From NCBI GenBank assembly GCA_016719575.1, contig JADJYV010000009.1, forward strand, positions 4,823 through 68,822: a stretch of DNA of 64,000 bases, read 5' to 3'. Shown here piece by piece: positions 52,871-62,438 of this stretch. The position numbers were made by a program, and so were the translations under genes. The DNA comes from Pseudobdellovibrionaceae bacterium. Its GTDB lineage: Bacteria > Bdellovibrionota > Bdellovibrionia > Bdellovibrionales > Bdellovibrionaceae. How positions within the stretch are numbered: the stretch's first letter is position 1; each line of letters starts with the position of its first letter. The notes beneath the pieces were generated by a model, which saw nothing but the letters and a program-made list of their open reading frames with translations, was not told the origin of the DNA and did no database searches.

Positions 52871-54972
52871 TTGAAGAAAACGTCCGTCGCATTATTAATA
52901 TTCAGTTTTGCTCTAGCGATTCAGGCTTTGGGGCAAGCGCGTTTTGCCTCTCATAAAACCCGCCTCCATGCAACTAAATGATGCGTTAGAAGCCAGCCTG
53001 CAAAAATCCTTGATCACGGAGGGGCCGGGACTTGTACTTGTCGTCGACAGCCAGTCCCTGACGGTCGCGGCTTTTGTTTCCGGAGAGCCTGAACGCATGG
53101 ACCCGAGCTCTTATTTTTTGGTTGATGTTTTTCCCTCTTCGAACGGTGTCCGCGGTCACGAAACGCCCCAAGGAATTTTCAAATTGCTTTCAAGCCGCAT
53201 GAAAGAAAAGATTTTTCCCGAACCTACGGGGGTTCCATTGAATTACACGATGTTTTGGCAGGACCTCAACACAAAGTCCGTGAGCGGCGTCGCTTTTCAC
53301 GCAGCCCGCGGCGGGCGCGAAAAATCCATCGGCGTCGAATGTGCCTCTGCCGGCTGTGTGAACTTATCCGGAAAAAAGGCCGAATCGCTTTCAGTGAGGT
53401 TGTGACTAAGTTCAGCACCGAGAAAAAAGGAAGCGATGTCATGGTCGTATCCTCAAACGGATCTTTAGTGAATGGCTTCCAATTCCGCGATTGGCAGCGG
53501 ACTTTCAGCGAAGGTGACGATTACCATGAACGCTGGAATCAACTCAAAGAGCAAAATCCAGAACCCGCCCTGGGTCCCCAGAAACCGGGTCAGAAAATAA
53601 AGCTTGTGCCCACTCGAGATTTGGAAAGCGAAAAAATTCTGATCGACTCCCGGCGGCCCATCGCGGGCAATGGCGATACGGCGTCCAGTCTATTCTTGGT
53701 GCAAAATTTAATTCGTCGTGGCTATAAAGGCGTCGTCGACATTTTGGTGGATGAAAAGAGCGAAAGAATTCTGCGTTCGCTCTCTAAAAATTTGCCGGGC
53801 TTTGCGTCTTCGATTCGAATTTTCCACGAGTCCGAACTTTCCTCGGAGCCTTACTCGATGGTCATACGCTCGGGCCTTCCCTCAGGGCGCGTCTTTGATC
53901 TTGGCCTCAATCGTCTTGGTACGAAAGATACCGGCGTCGCGGGGAAAATAAACATAAATGACAGCACTCTTTTTCTGTCGTTGACCATATACGGAAATAC
54001 AGAGAACCGCGCTTCGGTGCAACCGCTGTCCTTAGTAGTCAGCGATAATAAATATTATTTAATGCCCGCGACGGGCTTGGGAGTGAATCGCTCGAAGACA
54101 CGCGCCTAGATCTTGACGCCGATAAAAACGAGCTCAGTTTTCAAGAGGGCGGCATCTTCCGCGATCCTTTCTCCTTGGCGATGCGCAATTGGTCCTTAGC
54201 CACGACGGAAAAATTTCTACTCAAGCAAACCACGGAGTTCAATCCGCAGTTGGGGCAATTGATGGCAAAGGTCATCGAGGCCCGAAAAACCGAAGGCGTT
54301 AAGTACTCCCTGGCCTATGGTTTTTCAATTCCTCAGGTCAAGCGTCAGGCCCGTGATTATTTCCGTAGTCTTCTTTCTCAGCCGACGCCGACCATAGTGT
54401 TCACGCCCTCGGCTTTCGGGGAGTCCCTTTTGAATTCATTCAGCGAAAACGAAAAGAATAATATCAAACTGACAAGTCTCAAAGAATTTTCCGAGTCGGG
54501 AGGACAGCTCGAGCGCGGTCATCTGACCGTGGTGCAAATTCCAAATGTTCCCCATCATGTTTTTGCATCCTTGCTTCTGGCTAGCAACCGCAACCGAGTG
54601 GTGCCCCTGGGCGCGGGTGATGGCTTTTTTACGACGGCCCTCAGTCTGGGAATTCCTTTCGCGCCGACTATCGTGGAGTGGAATATTCGCAATGTCAGGG
54701 CTCTGTCTCGGATTCTCCAAGTGGAAGCCCTTCGCCAGAAGTTGGATTTTTCCCATATGCAAAATTTGCGTCGAGTTTATTCGCCCATTCCCTCAGAGCC
54801 CATCGACCTGGCTCGCTCGCAGCAGATACTTCGCTACGAAAGCCTTTTCCGCACGGCCATCACTCAAATTCCCGATCTAGTCGATCTTCTGGATAGCACT
54901 GTGGGATTTATTCGCAAAGACAAAGCCTTGCCCGAATCCCTGCGCCCGTGGAAGCCTCACCGAAGTTGGTGA
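52871..54972 (+). pseudogene. Exported L,D-transpeptidase-like domain joined to a GT-B-like region, frameshifted
   Basis: A TTG start with AAGGA gives a signal peptide (LKKTSVALLIFSFALAIQALG). The first domain (to about 53470) is YkuD-like: GLVLVVDSQSL, VRGHETPQGIFKLLS, and GVAFHAARGG...ASAGCVNLS, with the catalytic Cys. Frames shift near 52960 and 53395. Then GNGDTASSLFLVQNLIRRGYKGVVDILVD, a shift near 54100, and PTIVFTPSAFGESLL, VVPLGAGDGFFTTALSLGIPFAP look like the two Rossmann halves of a GT-B glycosyltransferase. If it is one gene, this would be an unusual fusion of about 700 residues; two genes are possible. The DNA is visibly richer in G+C than its surroundings. Confidence 0.5.
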
Positions 54973-55060
54973 GCGTGCCAGAGAGTGCGAAAACGGAGAT
55001 CTCGGTTAAGAAAAACGCAAATCCTTACGGTGGTAGAATGTCCTGCCGGGAGGTCTTCAA

Positions 55061-55728
55061 ATGATTTCAAAGTTTATCGCGCGATTTGTTTTGCCTGCAT
55101 TTGTGGTGCTTTCGTTTTCTAGCTATCACGCGAAGGCGCAGAATGCCTGTCATGAAATATTCACTACTCCTGATGCCGTAGGATCCGCAAGAGTTTTAAA
55201 TGTGCAAACTTATGTCGAACACTATTCATAATACCTGCCCATCGTAAACGATATGATCGCCATGGGAATAGAGCGCTACGAAAAAATCTCCTAAAGGTTA
55301 TTGTTTCCGTGCGGTAAAGCAGCTGCTCTGGGACAGCGGAGTTGTGCGCCGTAAAGTCGACGGAACCTTTGCTTACTCCGCCCACGCCAAAACTTTCTCG
55401 TAAACCGTGGATTTGTGAATCTTCTGGAGCGCGCTCCTTTCCGCGACAGCATCAAGGGAGCCTATGACGAACGAATTCGAAGGGTGCCATTCTCGTCTAC
55501 GCTGGAACCAACGGCGTCGACAATTCAGAGCGGCCTTTGGGATCCGGAGTCGGGCATATCGAAATCAAATGCGGACCCAACTGTTATTTGTACGATGGAG
55601 TGAATCAATTCCCCGGGGGCGGCGAGGGTGGCCTTATCCGGGAACCTGGAGTCTATGAAGCCGGCACCGGAATGCAGCACCGACGGCTCGTGGGCGTTTA
55701 CGTCTTGGACTTCTTTTCTTTATTTTAA
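55061..55728 (+). pseudogene. Exported CHAP/NlpC-like protein, heavily frameshifted
   Basis: It begins with a signal peptide at the ATG at 55061 (MISKFIARFVLPAFVVLSFSSYHAKA). Later frames hold YCFRAVKQLLWDSGVV, GFVNLLERAPFRDSIKGAYD and GVGHIEIKCGPNCYLYDGVNQFPGGG, ending DFFSLF at 55728. The Cys-xx-(A/V)-V start and the GHIEI segment resemble the Cys and His regions of CHAP/NlpC amidases. At least three indels are needed to join them. A wall-degrading role would fit the L,D-transpeptidase gene before it; the call is tentative. Confidence 0.4.
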
Positions 55729-55794
55729 AGCAGACTTTCCTCGATGAAGAGGTAGCAAAAGGGTCGAACCGGTGGACGATCCTTTTAAAATAAA

Positions 55795-55860
55795 AAGTGT
55801 TACCCATGTCTCCGTTATGAACTGCAACCTATGTCTCCGGAACGGACCATTATTTGGAAC
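55795..55860. mobile_element. IS481-type end sequences (remnant)
   Basis: TGTTACCCATGTCTCC, followed after 17 bases by AACCTATGTCTCCGGAAC. The tandem (C/T)ATGTCTCC motif is typical of IS481-family ends. No transposase frame lies next to it, so it is a relic or solo end. A similar sequence in the other orientation closes the window. Confidence 0.5.
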
Positions 55861-55896
55861 TGCCTGTGCGTTGGTGGCATAAACGTTAATCCACTT

Positions 55897-57065
55897 TTAT
55901 AAGCTAGATTTCGCATTGAAGTTCCTCATCATTTTTAACACCACATCCATGGCATCATCACCATCCTTCACATAGAAGTCGGGGGTATACCCCAATTTTC
56001 TATATTTTTATTGTCAACAAATTGCCAATGATGGCTTGCGAGGATCACATCTAAGCCTGATTTAGGCAGGGTAAGAGGAAAAACATTTCCGTAGGCGTGC
56101 TTGCCTTTAGAGTTTTGACCGACCACTTTTACTCTTGGGTGAACTCGTAGTGCATCAAGGGTGGACTCACAACTTGAACCACAGCCGTTGTCGATAATAA
56201 CAAATATATTTTTGTCATAGGTGGGGTCTTAAGAATAGGAGTAGTTTTCGGAAATTCTTTAATTTCGATTGGCGGATACTTTCCTGATTTAGCTGCTGCT
56301 AATTCTTGATCGAGTTCATTCTTTTCTTCCAATAGAAAATCAGGGGGCTTTTGGTTTTGTTTTTCATAGTAGCTAAGCTCTTGATAAACAGAATTTAAAA
56401 ATAATGCATAAGTTTCTGGAGTTTTGCTGGTGGTTTTTCTTGCTACCAGTCGTGATGGAGGAGTTCCAAGTAAAAATTCAGCTAACCGCCACCCCATTGT
56501 ATCGTCTCCACCAGGGTTGCCTCTGAGATCAATAACAAGAGATTTGGCTTTAAGAATTTTGTTAAAATTATCTTCAAATCCATTCCAAATAGCTTCTTTG
56601 TGAGATGGGAAACTAATGATCCCAATTTGGGCAACACCCTTAGTTACTTTAAAACTCCAAACTGCAGGAGGCTCAGTTATGTTCTTGCCAATTTTAGGTT
56701 GATACCTTTTGGTTCTTGAATCACATCCAATTTTTAAGTGGTTGTCAGGTAGAGAGTCTAGGACGGGTTCAATTCTTTCACACAGTTTTTTTACTGACAT
56801 TTCTTCATCGGTTGAAATTTCTTTAATTTGAGCAAGAGCCAGGGACCAGCTTTCAGAAGGGATTGTTACTCTCCCCACATAAGCATTTTCTAAACCGTAA
56901 ATTAGGGTGCTTATATCTTGTTTAACTTGGTCAGGAGTTAAAGTATCAGAGGCACGAACTACAGGTGTCTTATGAATCAGAGATTCGGGTGTCAGTGAAA
57001 TGCCTTTTTTATTTATTGTTGAGCAACTCGCAATAAAAATAACAATAAAAATTAAAAAATCGCAT
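55897..57065 (-). pseudogene. S41 peptidase lipoprotein, frameshifted
   Basis: Start at 57065 with an AGGAGA site. Removing one T from the T6 run (57054-57059 complement) gives MRFLIFIVIFIASCST, a lipoprotein signal. The main frame (56129-56878) has helical S41 N-terminal parts, SFKVTKGVAQIGIISFPSHK and LVIDLRGNPGGDDTMGWRLAEFLLG. A missing C (CCCC; the 50-kb copy has CCCCC) shifts it before the IDNGCGSSCESTLDAL Ser motif. The end (HPRVKVVGQNSKGKHAYGNVFPL, WGxTPDFYVKDGDDAMDV) also has one missing T. About 380 residues when repaired. Periplasmic protease. Confidence 0.75.
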
Positions 57066-57405
57066 TTCTCTCCTTTTTGTGGAACTCTCGAACACTCTAA
57101 TTTATCTGTATCATTGAGAAAAATGGAAGAAAAGAAAATTGGCGTGACAAAGTGACGCCGTATCGAACCTGGTTTATCTCTAACCCTAACTTAAATGTCA
57201 ATGCTTTCAGAGATTTACTGGTGGCCTAAAGATCCGGGCACATGAATTGTCTGTGCCCGCCGTGATGTGCCCTCGGGCGGGCACGTACCCGCTCAATGGT
57301 TGTCAAAGTCTTCAGATTGCACTATAAACATGGCACTGCGACATTTACCACTTTCGTTCTCTTAATTCTCATATTCGACATCTTAATTCGCGCAGAGGAG
57401 GGGCC
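57066..57405. other. Divergent intergenic region with a diverged repeat copy
   Basis: Contains A-rich sequence followed by ATTGGCGTGACAAAGTGACGCC at 57138-57159 (GGCGT...ACGCC dyad), related to the dispersed repeat. No gene seen; GAGGAGGGGCC at the right end serves the M1-like gene. Confidence 0.4.
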
Positions 57406-58960
57406 ATGCCTACAGCTATAAAATACTTTTTATCAATGACCATGCTCACTCCTTGGTTTCGCGGTTGACCGTGCCTTGGCAGAGTCTACAAAGGTTGTTT
57501 CTCTTGACGTCAACTTAAAGCCCAGCCGACGACTGAGACGATGACTGTCACAACAGAAATCGCGTTGACAGGGGCACTGCCGGGCACATACCAGGCGGTT
57601 TTACTCAGCCTAAAAAACGTCTCAAAGTTTGTTGATAAGGCCACAGGACAGGCGATCGCGCATAGATTCTTGTTGATACCAGGTGGGGAAGAACGGGCTA
57701 TAAGCTGATAGAGTTTGATCTCTCATCAGCTTCGGCAAGTCAGACCCTTGTGATTGAGTACGAGTACGATCGGAAAAGCTTTGCAGGGTATGCTCCTAAC
57801 CCAAGCACGAACGACAATTTGCATCTCGGGCAGATCACAAAAAGCTCTATCTACTCAAGCCATCTTTACTATTACCCAGAGATGTTTGGTGGGAGTCAAA
57901 AAGCAAAAATTACGTTTGATGTTCCCAAAGGATGGAGAGCAGTTTCTTCAGGCGAGTTAGTCTCTGCAACATCGCTCACAAAGGATAGGGTTCAATTTAC
58001 CTACGACGCTGATTTTTCTAGCGGTAGATTGCCCTACCCCATCTCAATGGCTGAGTACCAAGAACTAAAGATCAATTACGCCGGCCGGTTACCTGTTAGC
58101 GTCTTTTTTGCCGCCTCAGACACTCAATTTGCCCAAGAAAAAGTTGCGGCGATGGAGTCTAAGATCCTGCCGTTTCTTGAAAATCTCATGGGCAACTTCC
58201 ATTCCAAGCCTAAAAGTTATTGAGGTCTTCCCCGTGGGAAGGCAATACGGGTTTAGCAGCTCGTGGTGTCTTAATGTTGTCCCAGAATCTTTGGTTTGCT
58301 GACGATTTAGGAGCGAATTTCTCGAAGCCTCCGGCCACAGTTCTTGTGGATGAGATAGCTCACCAGTGGAATTTTTACGGCACTCAGCTGCCAAACTTTC
58401 TCGCTGAGGGGGTTTCTCAGTTTACCGACACAATGTTTGTTGAGTTTATGCAGGGACAGGCTGCCTACGACAAAGAGATTCAGCGGTTGCGTGACGGGTA
58501 CACAAAGATAGCTTCTTTGCTAAATACGCTTAACACCCTTCAGGGTAAAGGATTGACGCTTGAACAATCAGCTTCAGAACTAAAGATGACACCAGAACAG
58601 GTGGCTCCTTACTGGGCCTATGCACCAGTTGGTGAGCTTCCGATCACCGATCCAAAAGTCTTCCCTGCGCTCTACTTCTTGAAGGGTGCACTGGCGATCG
58701 ATGCTCTAAGGTCAGAAATCGGCGAGAAGTCTTTTCTTGCAGGTATGAAGGCGGTCTTCTCAGGCAAAACAGATCATTTATGGACTCTGGAAGAGTTCAA
58801 AAAAGTGTTTGAACAACAGAGTGGTAAGGACCTTACTGTTTTCATTGATAAGTGGTACTACCAAAAGGGCTGTAGTGAGGTCTGTGTTATTAGTGCCTTT
58901 GGTTGGGGGCTTTTTGTCTTTGGCGGGTGTGTCTCACCACAACCCACCAGAAAAAGCTAA
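57406..58960 (+). pseudogene. Exported M1-like metallopeptidase, frameshifted, altered zinc motif
   Basis: The ATG at 57406 with a strong GAGGAGG starts a signal-like segment (MPTAIKYFLSMTMLT). At least four indels follow before the long frames. 57750-58210 gives SSIYSSHLYYYPEMFGGSQKAKITFDVPKGWRAVSSGELV, the M1 N-terminal beta domain. 58220-58960 gives the peptidase region, VLVDEIAHQWNFYGTQLPNFLAEGVSQF, which is HExxH-18-E with the first His changed to Asp (GAT at 58349-58351). The family are zinc aminopeptidases; the substitution should prevent normal zinc binding unless it is a sequence error. Confidence 0.6.
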
Positions 58961-59183
58961 GATCGCGATTGCCAATCGCATAGCTCGAGCTGTTTACAAG
59001 ATTTTATGTGGGGAAAAATATAAAGAGCTGGGGTATATGCGGGGAGATCCGCACGAGCAAAAGATTAAGCATTTGGTCGGCCAACTCAAAGCCATGGGGG
59101 TCAATGTGTTCCATCACAACCATCAAATGATCGTGTCAGAAAAGCGTGTCGTAGTAGAAAAGTCAGGAATTATTTTAAACTGA
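58930..59183 (+). mobile_element. Possible IS110-type transposase C-terminal remnant
   Basis: The frame ending at 59183 contains NPPEKAKIAIANRIARAVYKILCGEKY, similar to the final helix of IS110/IS1111 transposases (K-x-K-x-A-x3-A-R-K-hydrophobic), then QKIKHLVGQLKAMGVNVFHHNHQMIV. No catalytic parts are present. It is joined directly to the M1-like gene's 3' end, suggesting an insertion later trimmed. Weak call. Confidence 0.35.
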
Positions 59184-59364
59184 TTTTGAACTAAAAAGAT
59201 GTCTGGACAAGAATGCGGCTCACGCCGCAAATGGATTGGTACGTCTTTTTTACGTCGTACTTACTGAGCAAGATGGAAAGTGGGTTGACCATCTGATTTA
59301 TGTCGCGAACCCAGAGGACGTGGGATTCAAGTCATCGAAGCCAAAGTTAGGGTAATTGCAGAGC

Positions 59365-59834
59365 CTAAAGTTCTTTCCGCATGTCTAAGTTTGTTGGGAC
59401 AAAGCCCATGGCAAGGTAGAGGTTCTTCGCAACTTCATTGCTGTGGAAGACATGTAAACGGATGCGAGAGGCGTCGGTTTTCCGGGCCTCTTGCTCAACA
59501 AGCTTTCATCACCGACTTGCCAGGCCGCCCTTTGGGTAAGCGGACTGATGGTGATGTCGTTGATGGAGACCACCTTTCTGTCGAATCTGTTTTGGATGCC
59601 GAGCCACAGATAGCCGACTGGGTTGCCGGAACCCGTTTCAAGCACCTCAAAAAATGATTGCCCTTGGGTATCGGTCCCGGTGGGTACAAGTTTATCGAAC
59701 TGTTCGGATGCGCTTTTAAGCGCGACTTCAAGTGGGATGACTTCGACCGAAGCAAGGTTGGTGGCATAGGCGGTTTTGGAGTCACGCTTAAAGCTCTCGA
59801 AAGTTTCGGCAGACATGGGTTTTAGGAAAATCAT
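59365..59834 (-). pseudogene. GNAT acetyltransferase, frameshifted
   Basis: The start region MIFLKPMSAETFESFKRDSKTAYATNLA and ETGSGNPVGYLWLGIQNRFDRKVVSINDITISP lie in one frame. The remainder, EARKTDASRIRLHVFHSNEVAKNLYLAMGFVPTNLDMRKEL, is in another and stops at 59365. These are the acetyl-CoA fold and the last helix-strand of a small GNAT of about 150 residues. One or two indels near 59510-59530 break it. Substrate unknown. Confidence 0.65.
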
Positions 59835-59895
59835 TCTTCTCTTTTCGTTTTGGTTGTTGGGATGGATTGGATTGAATTGGATTCTGGAAAAGCCC

Positions 59896-59960
59896 CTAAG
59901 GCCCCCAAAAAATAAAATAATAATGGTTCTTTTTTTGCGTCGGTGGTCTTGGGGCCTTAG
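59896..59960. repeat. Hairpin-forming dispersed repeat (second family)
   Basis: CTAAGGCCCC at 59896-59905 and GGGGCCTTAG at 59951-59960 are perfect 10-base arms. The interior (AAAATAAAATAATAATG, TTCTT, GGTGGTCTTG) recurs at 39621-39672 without the arms. Palindromic, REP-like. Confidence 0.6.
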
Positions 59961-59980
59961 AGAGGTTCTACACCGGAGAA

Positions 59981-60014
59981 ATTGGCGTTCCCTAGTGCCG
60001 CGTCTTAGAACTGA
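59981..60014 (+). repeat. Dispersed repeat, full core copy
   Basis: ATTGGCGTTCCCTAGTGCC then GCGTCTTAGAACTGA. It lies 55 bases beyond the 3' end of the minus-strand AlkD-like gene. Confidence 0.75.
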
Positions 60015-60068
60015 GGTTTTAGGTTGTATTGACCAAGATCTGGAATTTTAACCTTGAAGGTGTCAAGG

Positions 60069-60602
60069 TCAGATGCCTTTTCTCTTTCTCATCAGATTGA
60101 GTTGCATCTTCTCTCGACAGGCTAATTTTTCTGTGGCTGCGGAATAAGCCAGTGAACTAATCTGGGCTATTTTCTCATGTTGAAATTGAAAGCACTTTTC
60201 TGGATAGACATTGTAGATCTCTCTCAATGTCCACCCCACCGCTTTTTGTACGTAATAATCCGGATCAGTCAAAAGGGAATCAACATTTTCAATATATGTA
60301 TCGAAAGGAAGAAAGCGTTTTCTCTTGCTGGCGTATTCGATTAGACCCACCATGGATTGTCGACGATGCCACGAATTTTTAGATTTGACCCACTTTTTTA
60401 AAACGGGGAGAGCCCAATTCGGATTTTCTTCTGTGACGGTTGCGATGATTTTGGATAGGTCGTCACTGTGTTCCCAACAGGTGCAGGTGTTTGCCCAACT
60501 TGCGATAACTTTGAATTCGGCGAGACTAATGCGTTTATATTGATAATAATAAAGCGATTGGCTTTTTGCCTCGAAAATATTTGATTGCTTCCAAATTTCC
60601 AT
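60069..60602 (-). CDS. AlkD-like DNA alkylation repair protein, N-terminus lost
   Basis: 177 residues of a HEAT-like repeat protein: WANTCTCWEHSDDLSKIIA, PNWALPVLKKWVKSKNSWHRRQSMVGLIEYA, DSLLTDPDYYVQKAVGWTLREIYNVYPEKCFQF. The W-x-R-R and YYVQKAVGWxLRE motifs are characteristic of AlkD/AlkC-type glycosylases, which excise alkylated bases without flipping them. Full-length members have about 230 residues, so the N-terminal helices are missing or in another frame upstream (to about 60690). Likely a damaged copy. Confidence 0.7.
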   Translation of the reverse strand: MEIWKQSNIFEAKSQSLYYYQYKRISLAEFKVIASWANTCTCWEHSDDLSKIIATVTEENPNWALPVLKKWVKSKNSWHRRQSMVGLIEYASKRKRFLPFDTYIENVDSLLTDPDYYVQKAVGWTLREIYNVYPEKCFQFQHEKIAQISSLAYSAATEKLACREKMQLNLMRKRKGI

Positions 60603-60970
60603 TCCAGGCGCTTAAGGTGGACTTGCTCGAATTTGAAACAAAAGAAAAGAAAGGTTTCATTGAATTTTCGAACCGGTGAAACACTTAATCGCAATCGATA
60701 GAGTCTAATTTCTGTATCAAATATTGGCTTTCCGAGTCGCCAAACTTTCTAATCGTGAATGAGCTTCCTTTAGATTGTTCGGACATCACAAAACCTAAGC
60801 TTGTGCAGAAACGCGCTGAGATGCTCATGTACAATTTTCCACTCCACCCTCTTCTGCTCTAAACATGAAGTGCCGCGGCCCTTGCCCTCGAGTTTGACTG
60901 TTAATCAAGCCCGCCCAGTGATAGGTATATATGCAGGCCGCCGACTCTTTATTGAGGAAAGCCACTCAAC

Positions 60971-61159
60971 TCAGTAATTGAATAAATTTCGTTTTGAATC
61001 GTCGCCAGTTTTTCTCGAAGGCCTTTCGAGTTTGCTCAAGCCATGAAAAGTTCCACTTGAAAACCAAAACCTGCAGTTCCGTGAAATGAGGTTCGACGCG
61101 ATTGAAGTCATCGAGTTGATTTCGATTTTGTATTTTTCAAACAGTTCAATTGCAGACAT
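60971..61159 (-). CDS. Small hypothetical protein, possibly frameshifted
   Basis: The ATG at 61159 has a perfect GGAGG 5 bases upstream and starts MSAIELFEKYKIEIN. After about 16 codons two other frames look more protein-like (DDFNRVEPHFTELQVLVFKWNFSWLEQTRKAFEK), so there is probably an indel. About 65-75 residues, family unknown. Confidence 0.4.
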   Translation of the reverse strand: MSAIELFEKYKIEINSMTSIASNLISRNCRFWFSSGTFHGLSKLERPSRKTGDDSKRNLFNY

Positions 61160-61221
61160 CAGTCCTCCGGTTCGAACAACCACTGGCATATCTGTAAGTG
61201 CAGGAAAATAAAGAAGAAAAA

Positions 61222-61255
61222 ATTGACGTTCCCTGGTGCCGCGTCTTAGAACTGA
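61222..61255 (+). repeat. Dispersed repeat, full core copy
   Basis: ATTGACGTTCCCTGGTGCC then GCGTCTTAGAACTGA. It starts 7 bases beyond the 3' end of the minus-strand GNAT gene. Confidence 0.75.
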
Positions 61256-61261
61256 TATTCT

Positions 61262-61767
61262 TCAGATGAGCGTTTTTTTAAAGATCCAAGATTCATAAGT
61301 CTTTTCCTTCCCAGAAACGCGCTCCAACTATTTTATAGCCTCTCTTTTTTGTACCAGGCCACCAAGTGACCGGCTGGTTTCGCCGTATCTAGTTGAATGG
61401 ACTCGAAACCTTCTTTTTAGCCAGGTCTTCACACAAATCCATAAGCAAAGTGCCTAAGCCATTTTTCTTTAGCATGGGTATCACTGCAAGCTGACTCACG
61501 TAGGCACTGTTTTTCCCAGTGAACCAATTCTCTTTTTCAAAAGGACTGTTCCAAGAGTTGTCCTTCTTTTTTAAGAAGCAATGCTTTTCCTTTGGAAATG
61601 CGCTCACGCGTGACGATTTCATCCTGGTAAGTAGCGGTGTAGTTTAATCCCACATCGGCCAACTCTTTGTAGGCCGAATTCACAAGTTGACGAATATTCG
61701 AACATCCGATTCTTGTGCCAGACGAAAAAATTTGATTTTTAAATGAGATTATCTTTTGGCCTTGCAT
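61262..61767 (-). pseudogene. GNAT acetyltransferase, several frameshifts
   Basis: Four frame pieces on the minus strand read in order: IRQLVNSAYKELADVGLNYTATYQDE; WFTGKNSAYVSQLAVIPMLKKNGLGTLLMDLCEDLAKKK (acetyl-CoA loop); GFESIQLDTAKPAGHLVAWYKK; RGYKIVGARFWEGKTYESWIFKKTLI, stop at 61262. Together they make a normal GNAT of about 165 residues. The start lies directly after the antitoxin-like frame. Confidence 0.65.
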
Positions 61768-61784
61768 TAAGATGCCTTTTTCAG

Positions 61785-62045
61785 GTTTCCCACCAAGAAA
61801 TACAATGACCGCTGGATGAATGCGCAGGCTTTTGCCAAAACTTTTGTCGCTCTACGCCGATATTGATCCTTCCGGTTCCATACCAGAAATTGTGGACTGT
61901 GGAAGTCCGCCAGGTTTTGCCAGTTCATTTGAGAAAGCCTTGAAGCTCTCGTATAATTCGCAAAGATTGACGGGGCTCACCGAGACAGAGTCTTCGCAGG
62001 AACAAATGAACCAGTCTTTAAATTTCTGAACCTTTCTTCCCTGTA
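61785..62045 (-). pseudogene. HigA/XRE-type antitoxin, frameshifted
   Basis: Reading across minus-strand frames gives LRIIRELQGFSQ, then ELAKPGGLPQSTISGME (the helix-turn-helix), and VLAKACAFIQRS / RIHPAVIVF at the end. This is the layout of HigA-like antitoxins, which bind DNA and neutralise the toxin encoded before them. Coordinates are approximate because three or more indels break the frame. Gene order (toxin first) matches higBA. Confidence 0.5.
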
Positions 62046-62049
62046 ATCA

Positions 62050-62310
62050 TGAGGCGTGGCCTCCATCACCAAAATTTTATCTCATTCGCAACAACGCGGA
62101 TGAATGACTCGCCATTGATCATTCAGTCTGCTGGCTCTTGACCCTTGCCATTCACCTTTAAGGGCATGATCTCAAAAACCTTTGATTTCGTGCAACCTTG
62201 AAGACCTTGCAATTGAACGATGTCTTTCCATTTTCGAACTTTTCCTGGATTTCTTTCGGGGCTTTGTTGAGAGCTTTGACTGCGTTCTTTTCCAGAAATA
62301 CGTTCCACAT
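62050..62310 (-). pseudogene. RelE/HigB-type toxin, frameshifted
   Basis: Starts at the ATG at 62310: MWNVFLEKNAVKALNKAPKEIQEKFE. The following frames give KWKDIVQLQGLQG, EIKGFEDHALKGEWQGSRA, RLNDQWRVIHP and VMEATPHDYR. The patterns GxxDHxLKGxWxGxRSxRLNxQWRVIY and VTPHDY are typical of RelE/HigB mRNA interferases, which cut mRNA on the ribosome. About 95-100 residues when repaired. Confidence 0.55.
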
Positions 62311-62438
62311 GCTAAATATGTACTACATCTTTTATGGTATGTCCACAAACAAAGCAAGTGTACGGAAGAACCACAGATTCTGAGCCGGCATTTCCTTGTT
62401 TTTTTAATAATTTATCGACCTGAAATGGCGAAAGAGAA

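Noticed and set aside
48199..61255. CRISPR array as explanation for the recurring 34-base core
   Set aside because: Copies are separated by kilobases of genes, not by short spacers of uniform length, and no cas genes are present.
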